From assembly GCA_003508835.1 (NCBI GenBank), contig PUFA01000092.1, positions 186,001 to 250,000 on the forward strand: 64,000 nt of DNA. The letters run 5' to 3'. This DNA is from Eonycteris spelaea. Its lineage: Eukaryota > Chordata > Mammalia > Chiroptera > Pteropodidae. The translations under genes were made by a program, and so were the position numbers. Positions 1 to 58,442 of this stretch are shown here, piece by piece (within the stretch, counting starts at the first letter, position 1; every line of letters starts with the position of its first letter). The notes beneath the pieces were generated by a model. The model was not told the origin of the DNA and searched no databases. It saw nothing but the letters and a program-made list of their open reading frames with translations.

Positions 1-629
1 ACAATGACTAAACCCAGTCTTAAACATTCTATTGATTTTCTAATCTTGGCGTCAGGTGCTGTATTCCTAGAGAGTAACTGAGTCCCCAAGCTCCACACAT
101 TCTGTAGGAGACGACTGCCTTTTCCAGAGAGCGATCGTCTGGCCACCAGGCCTCAAGCCAACGTCTTCCCGGACTCCCTGTGCCTGTCTGAAAGGGTGGA
201 TTCCCATCCCTTGCGGTCCAAGCTGGCCTCTTCCAACTTTAGTGAATCCTTCACCCCTGGCCTGGGAGCAAAGGTGCTTTTATTTATTTATTTTTTGGCT
301 ATAGTGCCTTTTTTTCAGGATAGTTTTGTGTGAGTTAAGGAAACGTGTGCAGGAATCTGCCCACTCCCTTAGGCAGCGGGGTGGGGGGCGGGTAGGATGG
401 TGAGCGAGGAGTCGATTTGGGGTTCCCTGGGGTCTGCCTTTTGCTGCCGCAGTGACCCTGGTCTGTGGGAACGAAGCCTACGGACCTTTGCTTTTAGGTC
501 CCACAGCTCCTGTGGGTTTTACAAAATTATCATAATTATAATGTAATCTTAAGAGCTAGTTCTGCATTTTAGGCTAAAAAGCGAGAAACGAGGGTAAGAA
601 ACAGTTTTTTTTTTTTTTTTTTTAGCATC
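1..629. other. Intergenic 3' flank, no gene recognised
   Basis: This is mixed-composition sequence leading into a CpG-rich patch. No homology to a coding gene was recognised on either strand. Confidence 0.5.
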
Positions 630-830
630 CCTATTGCCGCGAGCTGCGGGCAGCCTCGCCCCCTCCCGGCGCGGGCGAGTGTAGACGCGGCGGGCGAGTG
701 TAGACGCAGCCAGAGGCAGGTTCCGAGGCCGCACTGTGACTTTCCATTGTTCTCGAGGCCCAGCCGCCCCGGCTGAGTCATTCTCAATCCTTTTGTTTTC
801 TCTCGGCGAGCGCGCAGAGATGGTTGCTCT
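630..830. promoter_or_regulatory. Small CpG-rich patch with a 19-bp tandem duplication
   Basis: There is a dense CpG cluster about 9.4 kb downstream of the SLC17A5 stop. It includes gcgggcgagtgtagacgc at 671-688, repeated at 690-707 (period 19). A poly-T run of about 20 lies just before it. It could be the promoter of an unannotated transcript, but no exon or ORF was identified, so the regulatory label is tentative. Confidence 0.35.
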
Positions 831-1126
831 AATCGTTATAGTCTCTCCTCGGAGGAAAGAAATCTAGTCTTTGATAGTTCTGATTCACGAGTCAGCTACA
901 ATATGAGTCAAACTCAAGTTTCCTGAGGTCTATAAATATCTGCTCCACCCCACCCTGATGGGAAGTGCCCACAGTTCTTGTTCCGCCACCAAGTGGCTCA
1001 CATCTGGAGGAATGCTTTGGTGTCCAGGGTGAAATAATCCGCGCGCTGTGAGTGGTTTGCAGGGCAGTGCAACTGCAGTGTATTCCAGGCTTCTGAAGGA
1101 AGAGGAGTATGAGTGTGCGCGTGTAG

Positions 1127-1128
<2 letters not shown>

Positions 1129-1177
<49 letters not shown>

Positions 1178-1186
1178 CGCGCACGC
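1129..1186. repeat. (GT)n(GC)n microsatellite
   Basis: About 20 GT units (1129-1168) run directly into about 7 GC units (1169-1182) and then ACGC. This gives 58 bp of unbroken alternating purine-pyrimidine. Reading frames through it are low-complexity translations. Confidence 0.95.
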
Positions 1187-1689
1187 TTTCATACAGTTCT
1201 TTAAAAGTGTTGTTTAAAAGTATAAGATCCTTACACTGAAAATAATGGCCATTATACTGGGAGAAAGTAGCAGAACTCAGCGGCATCCTCTACCCGTGCC
1301 TGGTCTTTTGGCAAGTAAATATGGGTCATTTGGCATGGCCTGTGGGCTGACATGAATATCAACAAGGGCCACTTTGTAGGCCACAGAAGCCACTTTACAC
1401 CCAGGCTGAGGTGTAAAGTTTGAAGGGAGGTGAAGCTGGGCGGGGCGGGGGAACAGTTCTGGGACTGACCTTGAGTTTTTGTATTTTTTAAACAACGTAT
1501 TTTTTTTTCCGATTAAAAAAATTAATTTTTATTTTTGAAAATTTAAAACAAATAAGAAAGTACAAAGAAGAAAAAAAATTAATCACCTATTATGTAACTA
1601 TCCAGAAATAATCCCTGTTAACATTTTAGTGTATATACTCAGCTTTTTTTGCCTTTGCATATTTTATTTAAACAAAAATGAAATCACAT

Positions 1690-2222
1690 GCAAGAGAATT
1701 GAAAACATATGCCCACAACAAAACACCTGTACATTAATGTTCATAGCAGCATTATTTATACCCAAAAGGAAATAACCCAAGTATGTTTGTAAACTGATGA
1801 ATGAATAAACAAAAAGTGGCACATTCATTCAATGGAATACTGTTTGGCAAAAATCAGGAACAAAATATGATATATGTTGCAACATGAATGAACTTTGAAG
1901 ATGTTATGCTAAGAGAAAGAAGCCAGACACAGACCACATGTTATATGATTTCATTTGTATGAAATATCCAGAATAATCCAGAATAGGCAAATCTATATTT
2001 AGGGAGAGTAGATTAGTGGTGGAGGGCCTTGGGCATGGGGGTAGAGGAATGGGGAGTGACTGCTAATGTACAGGGGTTTCTCTTTGGAGTGATAAAATGT
2101 TCTGGAATTAGATATGTGATAGTTGTGCGACTCAGTGAATACACTAAAAACCACTAAAATATGTTTTAAAAAGGTGGATTTTATAGTACTTGAATTGTAT
2201 CTCAATAAAGCTGTTATTAGAA
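1690..2222 (+). mobile_element. Old L1 3' end
   Basis: This segment shows the usual order of an L1 3' portion: a segment resembling catagcagcattatttata, then tcaatggaatactg, then a degenerate 3' UTR ending with ctcaataaagctgttatt at about 2200-2218. It is highly diverged and 5' truncated. Confidence 0.75.
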
Positions 2223-3560
2223 AATGTAGGCACACTGAACCTAGTAATATATTATGAATATTTCTCTAATATTCCCAATAACTACTCTTGCATTTTTATT
2301 ATTAATCATCAAAGTAATGCACATTCATTGTAAAAAAATGAAATAATAGAATAAAAATTCAATAGAAGAATAAATAATAAATTAAATAGAAGAATAAAAA
2401 TTCAAAAGTGAAGTTGTTTTTCCCTACTCAACTTCAACACCTTTGGAGTACCTGCTTAAAAATTATTTTCATCTCATATGCTTCTGTTCTCAGAACTTTG
2501 TTTAGTGCAAGCCCACTCACTGACTTGTTTTATTTTTAATCTTTCTCTTCTTCCCATCTCTACTCTTATTCTCCTCCCCTGCACTGCCACTCAATCTAAT
2601 GTGTTTCTTATATGTTCTAAATTATGCAAGTACCTTTGGAAAATATCACATTTTTTTGTATGGGTTTTTACATTTCAGAAGTGGTATTGAGCTATGAGTC
2701 TCCTTTTTCACTCGACACTTTTTGAGGTCTCTGCATGTTCCTGAGTGATATTACTCTGTAGTAAACATACACCACATTTAACTTACATATTTTCCTAAGA
2801 AGGGACACCTCGGTTGCCTCCAACTCTGTCACAATAAACAGTGTGGTGTAGACGCTCCCTTAAGGACTTGAGCAAGAATCGCTTTGCAGTTGCAGGGGCA
2901 TTATATGGGGTCAAAGGGTGTTTTTATTTAACTTAAATACAAATATTTTGCTTTCTGAAACAGATATACTTGTTTGTAGTCTCTCCTCTCCCCTTGTGGA
3001 CAACAATTTTCATCTCCCCACATCCTTCGCCAACACTAGGTAGTATCAACCCCTCGAATGTAAAGATATTTTCCAACACTATTTTCTATTCCCTAATTTC
3101 ACTTACTACTATTAACAGATCTTCTATGTACATATCAATGCACATATAATTTGCTTTTTTGTTAACAAAGATATGAAAAAACAGTTTTTATATTGTTAGG
3201 TTGTACTTGTTCATCCTCCAAAAAAAAAAGTAGGAATGTTCTCCTACATCTCTATCTCAGCTCTTTCTCATTCTTTTTAATGGTTTCATTGTATTCTTTA
3301 CTATAAACACACCAGAATTTATTTAACAATTTCCCTTGTGATGGAAAATTCACAATATTCTAAAAGATGTTTGATGCTTGTTCAAGTATTTTTAAGGCTA
3401 GATTACCATCAAAATTAACTGATGGTAGAGTTGCTGGTTCAATAATTATATTTATTTAATTTTGATGTACTGCCAATTATTCTCCAAAAATGTCGTAATG
3501 ATTTTTAAGCTCATCAATAGTGTTCGAACATGACTTTTTCCCATTGTAATGAGGCTTATT
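2223..3560. other. Intergenic, AT-rich, probable degraded L1 pieces
   Basis: Fragments such as the stretch on sailing ctgtcacaataaacagtg near 2828 and ttgatgcttgttcaagta near 3371 look like eroded LINE 3' sequence in the antisense direction. Boundaries cannot be set by eye. No gene was recognised. Confidence 0.4.
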
Positions 3561-3564
3561 TTAC

Positions 3565-3690
3565 TTTTTTAAAAAATTAAATGTATTGAGGCAACATTGG
3601 TTAATACCATTATATAATTTTCAGGTGTTCAAGATTATAATTTGACATCTATGTACTTTAGTGTGTGCTCCCCACCTGAAGTCTAGTTTC
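3565..3690 (-). mobile_element. L1 3' UTR fragment, antisense
   Basis: The sequence tattgaggcaacattggtta followed by tttcaggtgttcaagattat and aatttgacatctatgta is the reverse complement of a common L1 3' UTR terminus. Confidence 0.6.
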
Positions 3691-3779
3691 CTTTTGTTAC
3701 CATACATTTGACTTTCTTCGTCCTCTTTGCTCTCGCTCACCTCCAGCATGATTCTTAAAGTAGATGGCACAGCATAGGA

Positions 3780-3965
3780 CTGAAGAAATTTTGCTCTAAC
3801 ATCAGAGAGACCTGGTTTGAATCTTGCCTCCTCCACTTAACTATGTGACTCTCTGTTTTCTCATTTATAAAATGGTGCGGTTGATACCTACACAATAGGG
3901 CTGTGGGGAGAGTGAAGTAAAAACTAATTATAGAGCCCTCATACAGTACCTGGTGCCAGTACCTG
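3780..3965 (+). repeat. MIR SINE
   Basis: The MIR core is recognisable: gagacctggtttgaatcttg, then acttaactatgtgactct, then ttctcatttataaaatggt and a conserved tail. It is an ancient, diverged mammal-wide copy. Confidence 0.75.
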
Positions 3966-3969
3966 GGAA

Positions 3970-6660
3970 ATTTACAAATACAGTTATTTATAATATTATA
4001 ATACTAGATACTACTACATCGAATTTTGAACACATTCTCACTATTTCCTCGTCTACTTTAGTTTTTGTTTAGTTGACAGTCTCAGGTAGTCTGGGTTCAG
4101 TCTATTCCACCTTCTTCCCCTTCTTTTCAACCTGCTCGGACTTACAGTGGAAGAACATGGACTCAGAAGATTTAATAATGTGCACCCCATGCCTGCCTGC
4201 TCCTCGGGCCAGTGTAAACTCACCATTGTTCCTCACCAACCTTCTTAGGTCCCATTTTACTGTGTGGATCAAAAGTAAGTGTAGAAAGAAGGCCTGGTGT
4301 CTGAGAATTCCTCCCAGAAAGAACAGAGAAGCCAGGGGCCCTGGCAATGACTCTGCGGCTACCATTCCTGCTAACAGCGAAGATTGAAAAGGGTGAAGGT
4401 TATAGCCCCCCATCACTGTGTGTGTGTGGGAGGTGGCTATCACAGAGTCAGGAAGTGAGGAAGATGTGGGAGTGGAGGTATAGGAAGCACAGGGTAAGGA
4501 AGGTTCTAGACTTATTTTTCTCCTGCATCCTGAATTTATACTTTGAAATAACAAGGTTCATGGAACCAAGAATGGAATGTCAACAACTCTTCTGGAGAGA
4601 GTTTATTTTTCAGGAATAGCGTAGAGTGGGAGGGTTGGTCTTTGGCACCACATCAAAGTGTCCTAATTGTTGGAATTTTCAAACTGGTATGTTAGTAGAA
4701 ATGATGAGTTAAATTTTTTCCACAGAAGCAACCAAATAGTGTATTGGCATGCCTAGGTTTACAGAAACATTAAAAAAACACATAGTACCACAGAATAAAC
4801 ATAGACTAATTAAATATTCTTTAATATTATACATGGAGCTAAGATAATGTTACAACAAATTTCCAGCTGGGCCCAGGGTTAATTTTACAACTTGTTCTGG
4901 GGGAAAGTAAAGATCTTCAGTGTGCCCTTATGCACAAGGCTTCTCATAGGATTTTTTTTTTAATAAGTAAGAAATGATTTTGTCTTTTAAGTAATAATTT
5001 GATTCTGTGCTAAAGACAGATATTGTTAAGGAGTTTTTCTTTGGTGTAATGTAATAGTTTGAGCCATTGCGCTTATTCAGTTGAAGTTGGCTTTAAGAGC
5101 TAAGATGACTGGGTGAGTCAAAGACCCTCCATCAATAGTCAGAGAATGTACCTCTGACCCCAGTTGTAACTGGGTCTTGCTCCCTGCTTAGTCAGGGTTA
5201 TTGTGAGGATTAGGTGAGGAAATGTATGTGATAGTGCTATCTGTCATATGCTTCCCTGTAGATGGTGATGGTGAAAAAGACAATTTCGTGAAAACCTCAG
5301 AATAAACTTTCTGCCACTGATGATAGAACAACTCAAAGCACTGCAGACATCTGAAGTATTTCCTTGGAGTTAAAAAAGGGAGGGGCATTATAATAGATAT
5401 TGTCTAGGTAATTTATACAATATACACACTTGAATTTCCTCTAACAGCATCCCAGACTTCATACAAAACAATCATTTAGCATTAAAGAGACTAGAATATA
5501 TATCCTAGCCAGATCGCTTTCAATCTCAACCAAGCTTCTGTGGGAAGCGCAAGTTTTAGACTGTGGAGTGAGTGTGAGGTTGTAAAATGCTTAAAACTGG
5601 GGCTCTTTGTGGTGTGATCAAGGCATACTGGAGCCAAAATGCACACTTGATCCTAATAGGTGATTACTGTTGGAAATGCTGGCACATTTCAGTTGTTTCC
5701 GCAAAAAAGCCCTTTAGGAAACGGATTAATACAATATTTAGGATGGTAGGCTTTTCCTCTGCCCAGCATGCAGCCTGTCATGACAGAGAGGCGTGTGTGA
5801 GGGGAAACTGGTCCTTTAAATGCTTTTTCAGCTCAGTCGTGCAACAATGGTTTCTCGCTTACATTCACAGTGACGTGGAACTTGTAAGTTTCCTCCTTCC
5901 CAACGTTAAGATAAAGTGAAAGTAAACAGGCCCTTGGAAAATTACTAGTGTTCTTCCTTATCAAGGCATGTGAAAGAGGGTGGCAGAATTTGTTATATTT
6001 CTTTTCTTTTCAGTACTGCTTATACCCGGCTTTTCTATAGCAGAGCTCCTGCAAAGTATTTTCTATGGGACCCTCTTCGAGCACAAACTTTTATAATTGG
6101 CTTTTCTGCTTATGGTTGCTCTAAAAGGCAGAGGCATTTGAAAAGGCTTTGTGATCTATCTTAATTTACATTTCTATGAGAAAGCTAATTTATTCTTTAG
6201 CTGAAATTAGACATTTATTTACCCCACCTCTATTCATCTGAAACAGTTAAGTGGTTGTGTTTTGTTTTTTGTTTTTTGTTTTTTGTTTTTTTTCTGAGAG
6301 GAACCAGGACATTTCCTATTGTGCTCTTCTATCTCAAATTTAAATATACTCTTATCGATATTTTTCTACTGGTGGAATTTAATTTTGAACAGCTGCTCTC
6401 AGAGAAGAGATTAGATTTTGTATTTTGCAACAGGGTCTAAATTCTAACATCTCCATTTCTGACTCTTGAAAACAAAACAAAGACTGAAGTAAGAAAGACA
6501 TTGCAATGGTTAAAACAAACTCCTGACTTCAGCGTTTACCTCAATTTCTTTCATAACTCTGCTTCTTGAGGTGCGTTGGCATGCTCATTCCCACTGGATT
6601 TGATTGCTTGGTGGATAATGACGTTTTACATGGAATGTTTCAAAGGCTGGACCCTATGAA
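3970..6660. other. Intergenic, no gene recognised
   Basis: Mostly non-repetitive by eye, except a (GTTTTTT)n run at about 6257-6291. Open frames of 90-150 codons occur on both strands, including 5587-5919 on the plus strand and 4102-4554 on the minus strand. None resembles a known protein, and they lack recognisable splice or promoter context, so they are taken as chance frames. Confidence 0.5.
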
Positions 6661-6674
6661 AAAATGTGAGCTCC

Positions 6675-6780
6675 AAGAGAAAAGGGATTGGTGTTTTTTT
6701 TTCACAGCTGTATTTCAGGTGCAAAGAACAAAGCCTGGCTCATAATGAATGCTCAATAAATATTTGTTGCATAACTGGGA
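6675..6780 (+). repeat. L2/MIR-type 3' tail
   Basis: The sequence gagctccaagagaaaaggga, then aacaaagcctggctcata, then gctcaataaatatttgttgc is the characteristic conserved tail shared by mammalian L2 and MIR relics. Confidence 0.65.
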
Positions 6781-8238
6781 GAAGTATTTTGCCTATATAA
6801 TACTAAGTAAGCTGTCCTCAAATATTTTTAAAACTGCTTACCAATAACTGCCACTTATAACATTTGAGGTTAACATATTGTTTCGTCACTAAAAAGGTGT
6901 TGGCACATTTACTTGTTTTTTTTTTTTTGAGAAGAATATCACATACTGAAAAGTTATATATGAGATAACAAATTTAATTTAGTCCATTTAACCAAAGGAT
7001 TATTTTTGAAATATTTATTAAGCAACTGAAAATGAGACAAAACATATATGGTTATGAGGAAGACCATGCTGAGATGAATCAAATGAACCCAGGCTTCGAG
7101 ATGCTTGTGATCAATCTAACAGGGAGATAGACACATGCATGTGTTAATATGTGTTATAAAGAGAAGGCCATGAAGGAGAAAGGGGATCAAATAGTCTGAG
7201 TTCCAGGGAGGCCTCCAGGGAGGGAAAGGACTGTCAACTGCATCTCTGTAAACTTATCACCTGGCAAAGAGGAGATATTCATATTTGTGGAATGAATGCA
7301 TGCATGCATGAATAAATGAAGAAATCATCTCTTCCTCAAAGTTGAGTTTAAAATAAAGAAGAAAAAAACCCCATGAAATAAATAAATAATATGGTGTTTC
7401 AGTGGATCAAAGGAGGAGACCACATCAAGATCAGGGAAGGTAGAATAAATCAGAGGTCAAGAAGGAGGTGGAGTTGAAGAGCAACTTTCCAGGCCCAAGC
7501 AATGAAATTAGTAAAGGCGTGGAAGGGGAAGGGGAAATGGAGAGCCTGTGGAAAGAGTGAAGTAGCCAAATGTAGCTGCAACAAGGTGTGGTGGGAATGA
7601 GTTTGGAGTAGGTTGAGCCTAGGAGTTGGGAAGGCAGGCGGCCAGGTAGAGGAGTCTATTGGGCAGGCAAAAGGGTGCCAGGGGAGTTCTCCCTGGGGGA
7701 GCACCCTGATCAGGGAGATGAGGAGTATTGGGACCATGAACTCAAATTGGTGGGAAGTTGGACAGAAGAGGATCGGACTAAAAGCAGTGAAACTACTTTT
7801 GTTTCCAGGTGGAAATAAAAGTCACAACCATCTTATTTAGGGGATGGCGGAGGGATTAAAAAAAAAAATTCCAGAGACTTGAAAAACTGGAATGGAAAAG
7901 ACAGGTGGTTCATTAGATACAGGTTTGGGGGAGGGAGTCTAGGGAGGAGGGATGAAAAATGACTCCAGGTCCAAGCCTAAGTGACTGGGGAAATGAAACT
8001 TTTAAAAGGAATAAGTGGCAGGTACAGCTACATTTATTGGGGGTGGTGATGGGGGAGTGAGATTGGATTTAAACAAATCTTAGGTACTAAGATAGACAGT
8101 AGGGGATGTCTAGCAGGCAGCCAGTGATTATACAGTAGCTTCAGCAACAGGTTTTTAAAATTAATTAAAAAATAATAAAAAAAAAAAAATTAGGTTTTTA
8201 AAATTAATTAACCGTTTTTTTTTTTTGTTTTTTTTTTT
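6781..8238. other. Intergenic, no gene recognised
   Basis: AT-rich then purine-rich sequence, with possible eroded L2/MIR material at about 7000-7330 and 7400-7780 and A/T-rich low complexity at 8155-8235. No coding or RNA gene was recognised. Confidence 0.45.
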
Positions 8239-8239
8239 T

Positions 8240-8390
8240 AAATGATGTATGTATTTGAATAGGTTACACTGCCACATTTGGTCAAGTGAAAATTAGGTCT
8301 CCTTCCTACTCCTGGTTGCCTATTTTCTCTCTCCAAAGGTAGCCACTGATTCCAATTTCTTATCATTCTTGAGATATTCTGTATATCCTG

Positions 8391-8398
<8 letters not shown>
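8240..8398 (-). mobile_element. L1 3' region fragment, antisense
   Basis: The stretch around ctggttgcctattttctctc and ggtagccactgattccaatt resembles the antisense copy of an old L1 3' UTR segment. It is weak and diverged. It ends at the CA microsatellite. Confidence 0.45.

Positions 8399-8443
<45 letters not shown>
8399..8443. repeat. (CA)22 microsatellite
   Basis: An uninterrupted CA dinucleotide run of about 45 bp, likely polymorphic. Confidence 0.97.
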
Positions 8444-8446
<3 letters not shown>

Positions 8447-9506
8447 CCCAGGAGAGTTCTGTAGTTTTGTTTTTTAAAGACTAAGAAGATTCATGTGTTT
8501 TTGAGACAGAAGGAAAAGAATAAGGAGTGGTAGGGATGGAAGAAGCAAATTAAAGAGGAATTACTGGAGCAAGATCTTAGAGGAGGTAGGACAGACTAGA
8601 ATCTGATGTAGCAAGAAGAGCGGATCCTTTTCAGAGCTAGGAAGGGCAGATTGATGGCAATAGGGATTTCTGATGCTGCATCACTTAGATGGCCTAGGTC
8701 CCCATAGCCTGGTTTGGCAGAGACACATGTAAAAATAGACTGGTGGCTTGAGGAGGATGGCAGAAAAGATGTAAAATAGCCACTGTGGACACTAGAAAAT
8801 ATCATAGGACTGTCAGACCCAAAAATCAATCCAAGAAGGTTTATTCTGATGATTTATAAAAGTACCATCATAGCAACTTAAAGCTATTTACAAATTTAAA
8901 AATTTACAGAAATGTATTCACATCATGCTACATTAATCAGTTTTATTAAAATGTCACAGTAGTGTTGAACACAACAAAACATAAACCAGGTTCTAAGTCA
9001 CATAAATGTGCTCAAAGCATGCTCAAAGACCACTGGAAGATGGTCCAGGAAAAAACTGGAAAAATATGATTTCAGGAAGCAGCAGAAAGATAATTATACC
9101 TTTACATGACAAACAGGCCTCAGGTGATGTGGCCTTTAAAAGTTACTTTAACTTAAACTGTAACCAGAATTTTTCATGTAGACAAACTGAGAGGTTTTTA
9201 TTTTTAATTTTAACTTTTAAATTCTGGTGTAGCTCATAGAACACAGGACTTGGAATTTATTCTCTGATCCATGAGAAGGTAGTTTTAATCAAGGATGACA
9301 TTATTTCTGGTTATTGGGCATTACATTTTTCTTTTGTGGGTTACATGCCAATGGCTTTTCTTGGGAGGTGAAGGTTTGAAGATACATCGGAACCGCAGCT
9401 GTGGATCTCAATGCTCCTGACTTCTCAGGGCTTTATCTATAAATTAATAGCCCCCAAGGGAAGAACAGTGTCTAAAGACTTGGCACTGACTCTGCTCTTC
9501 GATGCT

Positions 9507-9672
9507 ACCACTGATAAATGCTGTCCCTGAAGCCAGGAAGGGAATGCCTGGCGGCTGCCCGGGCCTGCTTTCCTCAGCCCAGTTGCCAGACCACTGATAA
9601 ATGCTATCCCTGAAGCCAGGAAGGGAATGCCTGGCGGCTGCCTGGGCCTGCTTTCCTCAGCCCAGTTGCCAG
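9507..9672. repeat. 83-bp tandem duplication (2 copies) in the probable 3' UTR
   Basis: Copy 1 is 9507-9589 and copy 2 is 9590-9672. Both begin accactgataaatgct and end cccagttgccag. I count two differences in 83 bases (G/A in gctRtccct and C/T in gccYgggcc), so the duplication is recent. It sits in the GC-richer central part of the presumed 3' UTR. Confidence 0.9.
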
Positions 9673-10139
9673 GCCAAATTATAGAATGGCTGGCGGCTCC
9701 ATAAAGAGTCTAAAGTTTGAGACCTCAGGGTCAAGGATTCCTGATGACAAATAATTCTTATGAGGAAAGTGAATAAAAACATATTTATCAAGACCTGAGA
9801 ATGATTATCTAGTTAAATTAAGCAGAGGTATAGAGGGGTCCATTTCAGCTCATTTCTTTAAGTAAAGCCCTTAAAAATAAATGGAACTCCCCTACTTCCT
9901 GTTGTCTGACTTGCAGCCAGGTATGTAGCCCTACGTTATAAGTTCCAGCATACATGTTATTAATAATTAAAGACAGCTAATATTACCAATCTGGCAACTG
10001 GTAATGTTTCATGATCATAAGCCTTAAAAATTTAATACAAGTATAATTTTTCTTGTATATAGAATGCTTACACATTAAAATACCAAAGGCACTTTTAGGT
10101 TACATGATAAACAAAAATACATTAATAGAGACATAATTA

Positions 10140-10145
10140 TTTATT
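10140..10145 (-). promoter_or_regulatory. SLC17A5: Poly(A) signal hexamer immediately after the SLC17A5 stop
   Basis: AATAAA on the minus strand starts 7 nt after the TGA. It would give a 3' UTR of only a few tens of bases if used. Further AATAAA hexamers on the minus strand occur near 9257-9262, 9198-9203, 8944-8949 and 8839-8844. The main cleavage site is therefore likely farther downstream, but the sequence alone does not say which is used. Confidence 0.4.
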
Positions 10146-10152
10146 GGTTCCT

Positions 10153-56827
<46,675 letters not shown>

Positions 56828-57240
56828 GATGCCTCCGAGGAGCAGGTGTGCAACCTACCGGCCTAAAGGAGCACTTCGGCGGGACATACGAAGTCCAGTG
56901 GAAACGCTGGCCGGGCAAAGCGGTGCCGCTGGCACCGCCCCCGGCCTGACAACGCCCCTCAGCCACGTCTTATCACTGTGGCCCCGCCCAGAGGCGGCCA
57001 CACTGACTCCGCCCCTGACGCCATCTTAGGTTCCGGCAACTCTGGAGTGGATGGGGGGCGGGAGAAAGCGGAATTCTGGGACTTCCGGTCTGGGGGCGTG
57101 GTCTGCGTTTAGTTCCCCGCCCCGCTGATTCTAGGCTTGAGGGGGTTCGAGGTGCTTAAACGCGTGACGGATGCTCTCACATCCTGAACTCCCTGTAAAG
57201 CGCAGGGGCCGCCCCTTCGGGACCGCGGAAGAGTGGGAGC

Positions 57241-58084
57241 TTGGAGGTGGATAGTGAGCACTTGAATCGTGCATAATTAAGGGGAGGGCTTGGATCGAAC
57301 TTGGGAAGTGGATGGTTTGTATTTGACGTTCAGTTTTCAGTAGTAAATTGCCATGAGTATTAGTAGCCGTGGTACTATCTGTGATAGCATATTGTCCCTA
57401 AAATAGCTTTTGAGAAGGGAAAAAATGTAAAAACATATTGTCGAATCCTATGAAATTGACGATTTTGTAGGTCAAAATAACCCAGTCTCAACGGTTTCAA
57501 GTGATTCGACTTGTAGAATCTTCTGATACATTTGTGTTATGTCTCCACAGGGCTAATGTTCAAAACAGCTTGTCTTGGTGTTTGCTGACAGAAAGAGGAA
57601 CTAGGAAAACGGGCTGGCCTGCCTTGGGGTGCAGGTGGGGATGGGAATGGGATGATACGGGGCCTCTCCTGGACTCTGGCTTTAGTTAATCAGTTATTGT
57701 GGGTAATAAAAATCTGGATAAAAGGAAAAATATGTGGTAGATGCCCCTGGGGAGTTCATTGTAGTCAGCGAAGACTCATAAGCCAGTAATTGAATTAACC
57801 AGATCAGAGGCTTGGTGAAATCTGTGGGAACAAATGGGAAGGTTGCACTTGCACTGCAAGGAGGATGGGAATTGCTGAAGATATCCTCAACCTTCTGTCA
57901 GTAAATGCTGTAAGAACAATGAACCAAACCTTGTTTCTGAGTTACTGAAATTATCATGTAAATTTTAAATTCTTTAAGGGAGGATTCAAACTTTTTAGAT
58001 TTGTAGAGCAATGCCACTCAACTTGAATATACATGAAATCACTTGGCATTCCTTTTAAAATGCAGATTAAAATTGATCAGGTCT
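57241..58084. other. Intergenic upstream of SLC17A5, no gene recognised
   Basis: Sequence beyond the CpG island with no recognisable repeat or exon. The next gene in human in this direction is CD109, but no CD109 exon was seen in this window. Confidence 0.5.
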
Positions 58085-58442
58085 GCTGTGACAGTTAATT
58101 TTGTGCATCATCTTGGATGGTGTTTTTGGATGAGTTTACCATTTAAATGGGTGAATTCTGGGTAAAGCAGATTGCTCTCTATAATGTGGGTAGACCTATT
58201 CAATCCAAAGGCCTGAATAGAGCAAAAAGGCCAACTCCCTGAGCAAGGGGGCATCCTCTATCAGACTACTTTCAGACTTCATTTGCATCACAGGCTCTCC
58301 TGGATCTTCAGGCTGCTGGCCCACATTGCAGATTTTGACTTGCCAGCCTTCATATTTACATGAGCTAATTTTTTGTAATGATTCTTTTTATACACCCATG
58401 TTATATTGTTTCTGTTTCTCTGGAAACCCTGACTGGTACATT
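58085..58442 (+). mobile_element. ERVL-type solo LTR (MLT2-like)
   Basis: It reads gacagttaattttgtgcatc, catttaaatgggtgaattct, gggtaaagcagattgctctc, caatccaaaggcctgaatag, ccctgagcaagggggcatcc, caggctgctggcccacattg, gacttgccagccttcatatt and gtttctctggaaaccctgac, then ends near tggtaca. This is a well-known ERVL LTR signature. Confidence 0.8.

Larger units (their letters stand above)
8800..10152 (-). other. SLC17A5: Probable SLC17A5 3' UTR region
   Basis: This stretch follows the stop codon on the minus strand, shows no recognisable transposon over most of its length, and contains several AATAAA hexamers. A 3' UTR of more than 1 kb is usual for this gene in other mammals. The true 3' end is uncertain; the lower limit given is the last cluster of hexamers before repeat-rich flank. 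Confidence 0.45.

Noticed and set aside
930..1286. Open frames through the GT/GC tract
   Set aside because: They encode Thr-His or Cys-Val dipeptide runs from the microsatellite.
4102..4554. Open frame of 150 codons on the minus strand, the longest in the window
   Set aside because: No recognisable domain, composition is not protein-like, and no supporting promoter or splice context. Treated as a chance frame.
5587..5919. Open frame of 110 codons on the plus strand in non-repetitive DNA
   Set aside because: No homology recognised and no gene-like context. It could be conserved non-coding sequence, which I cannot test here.
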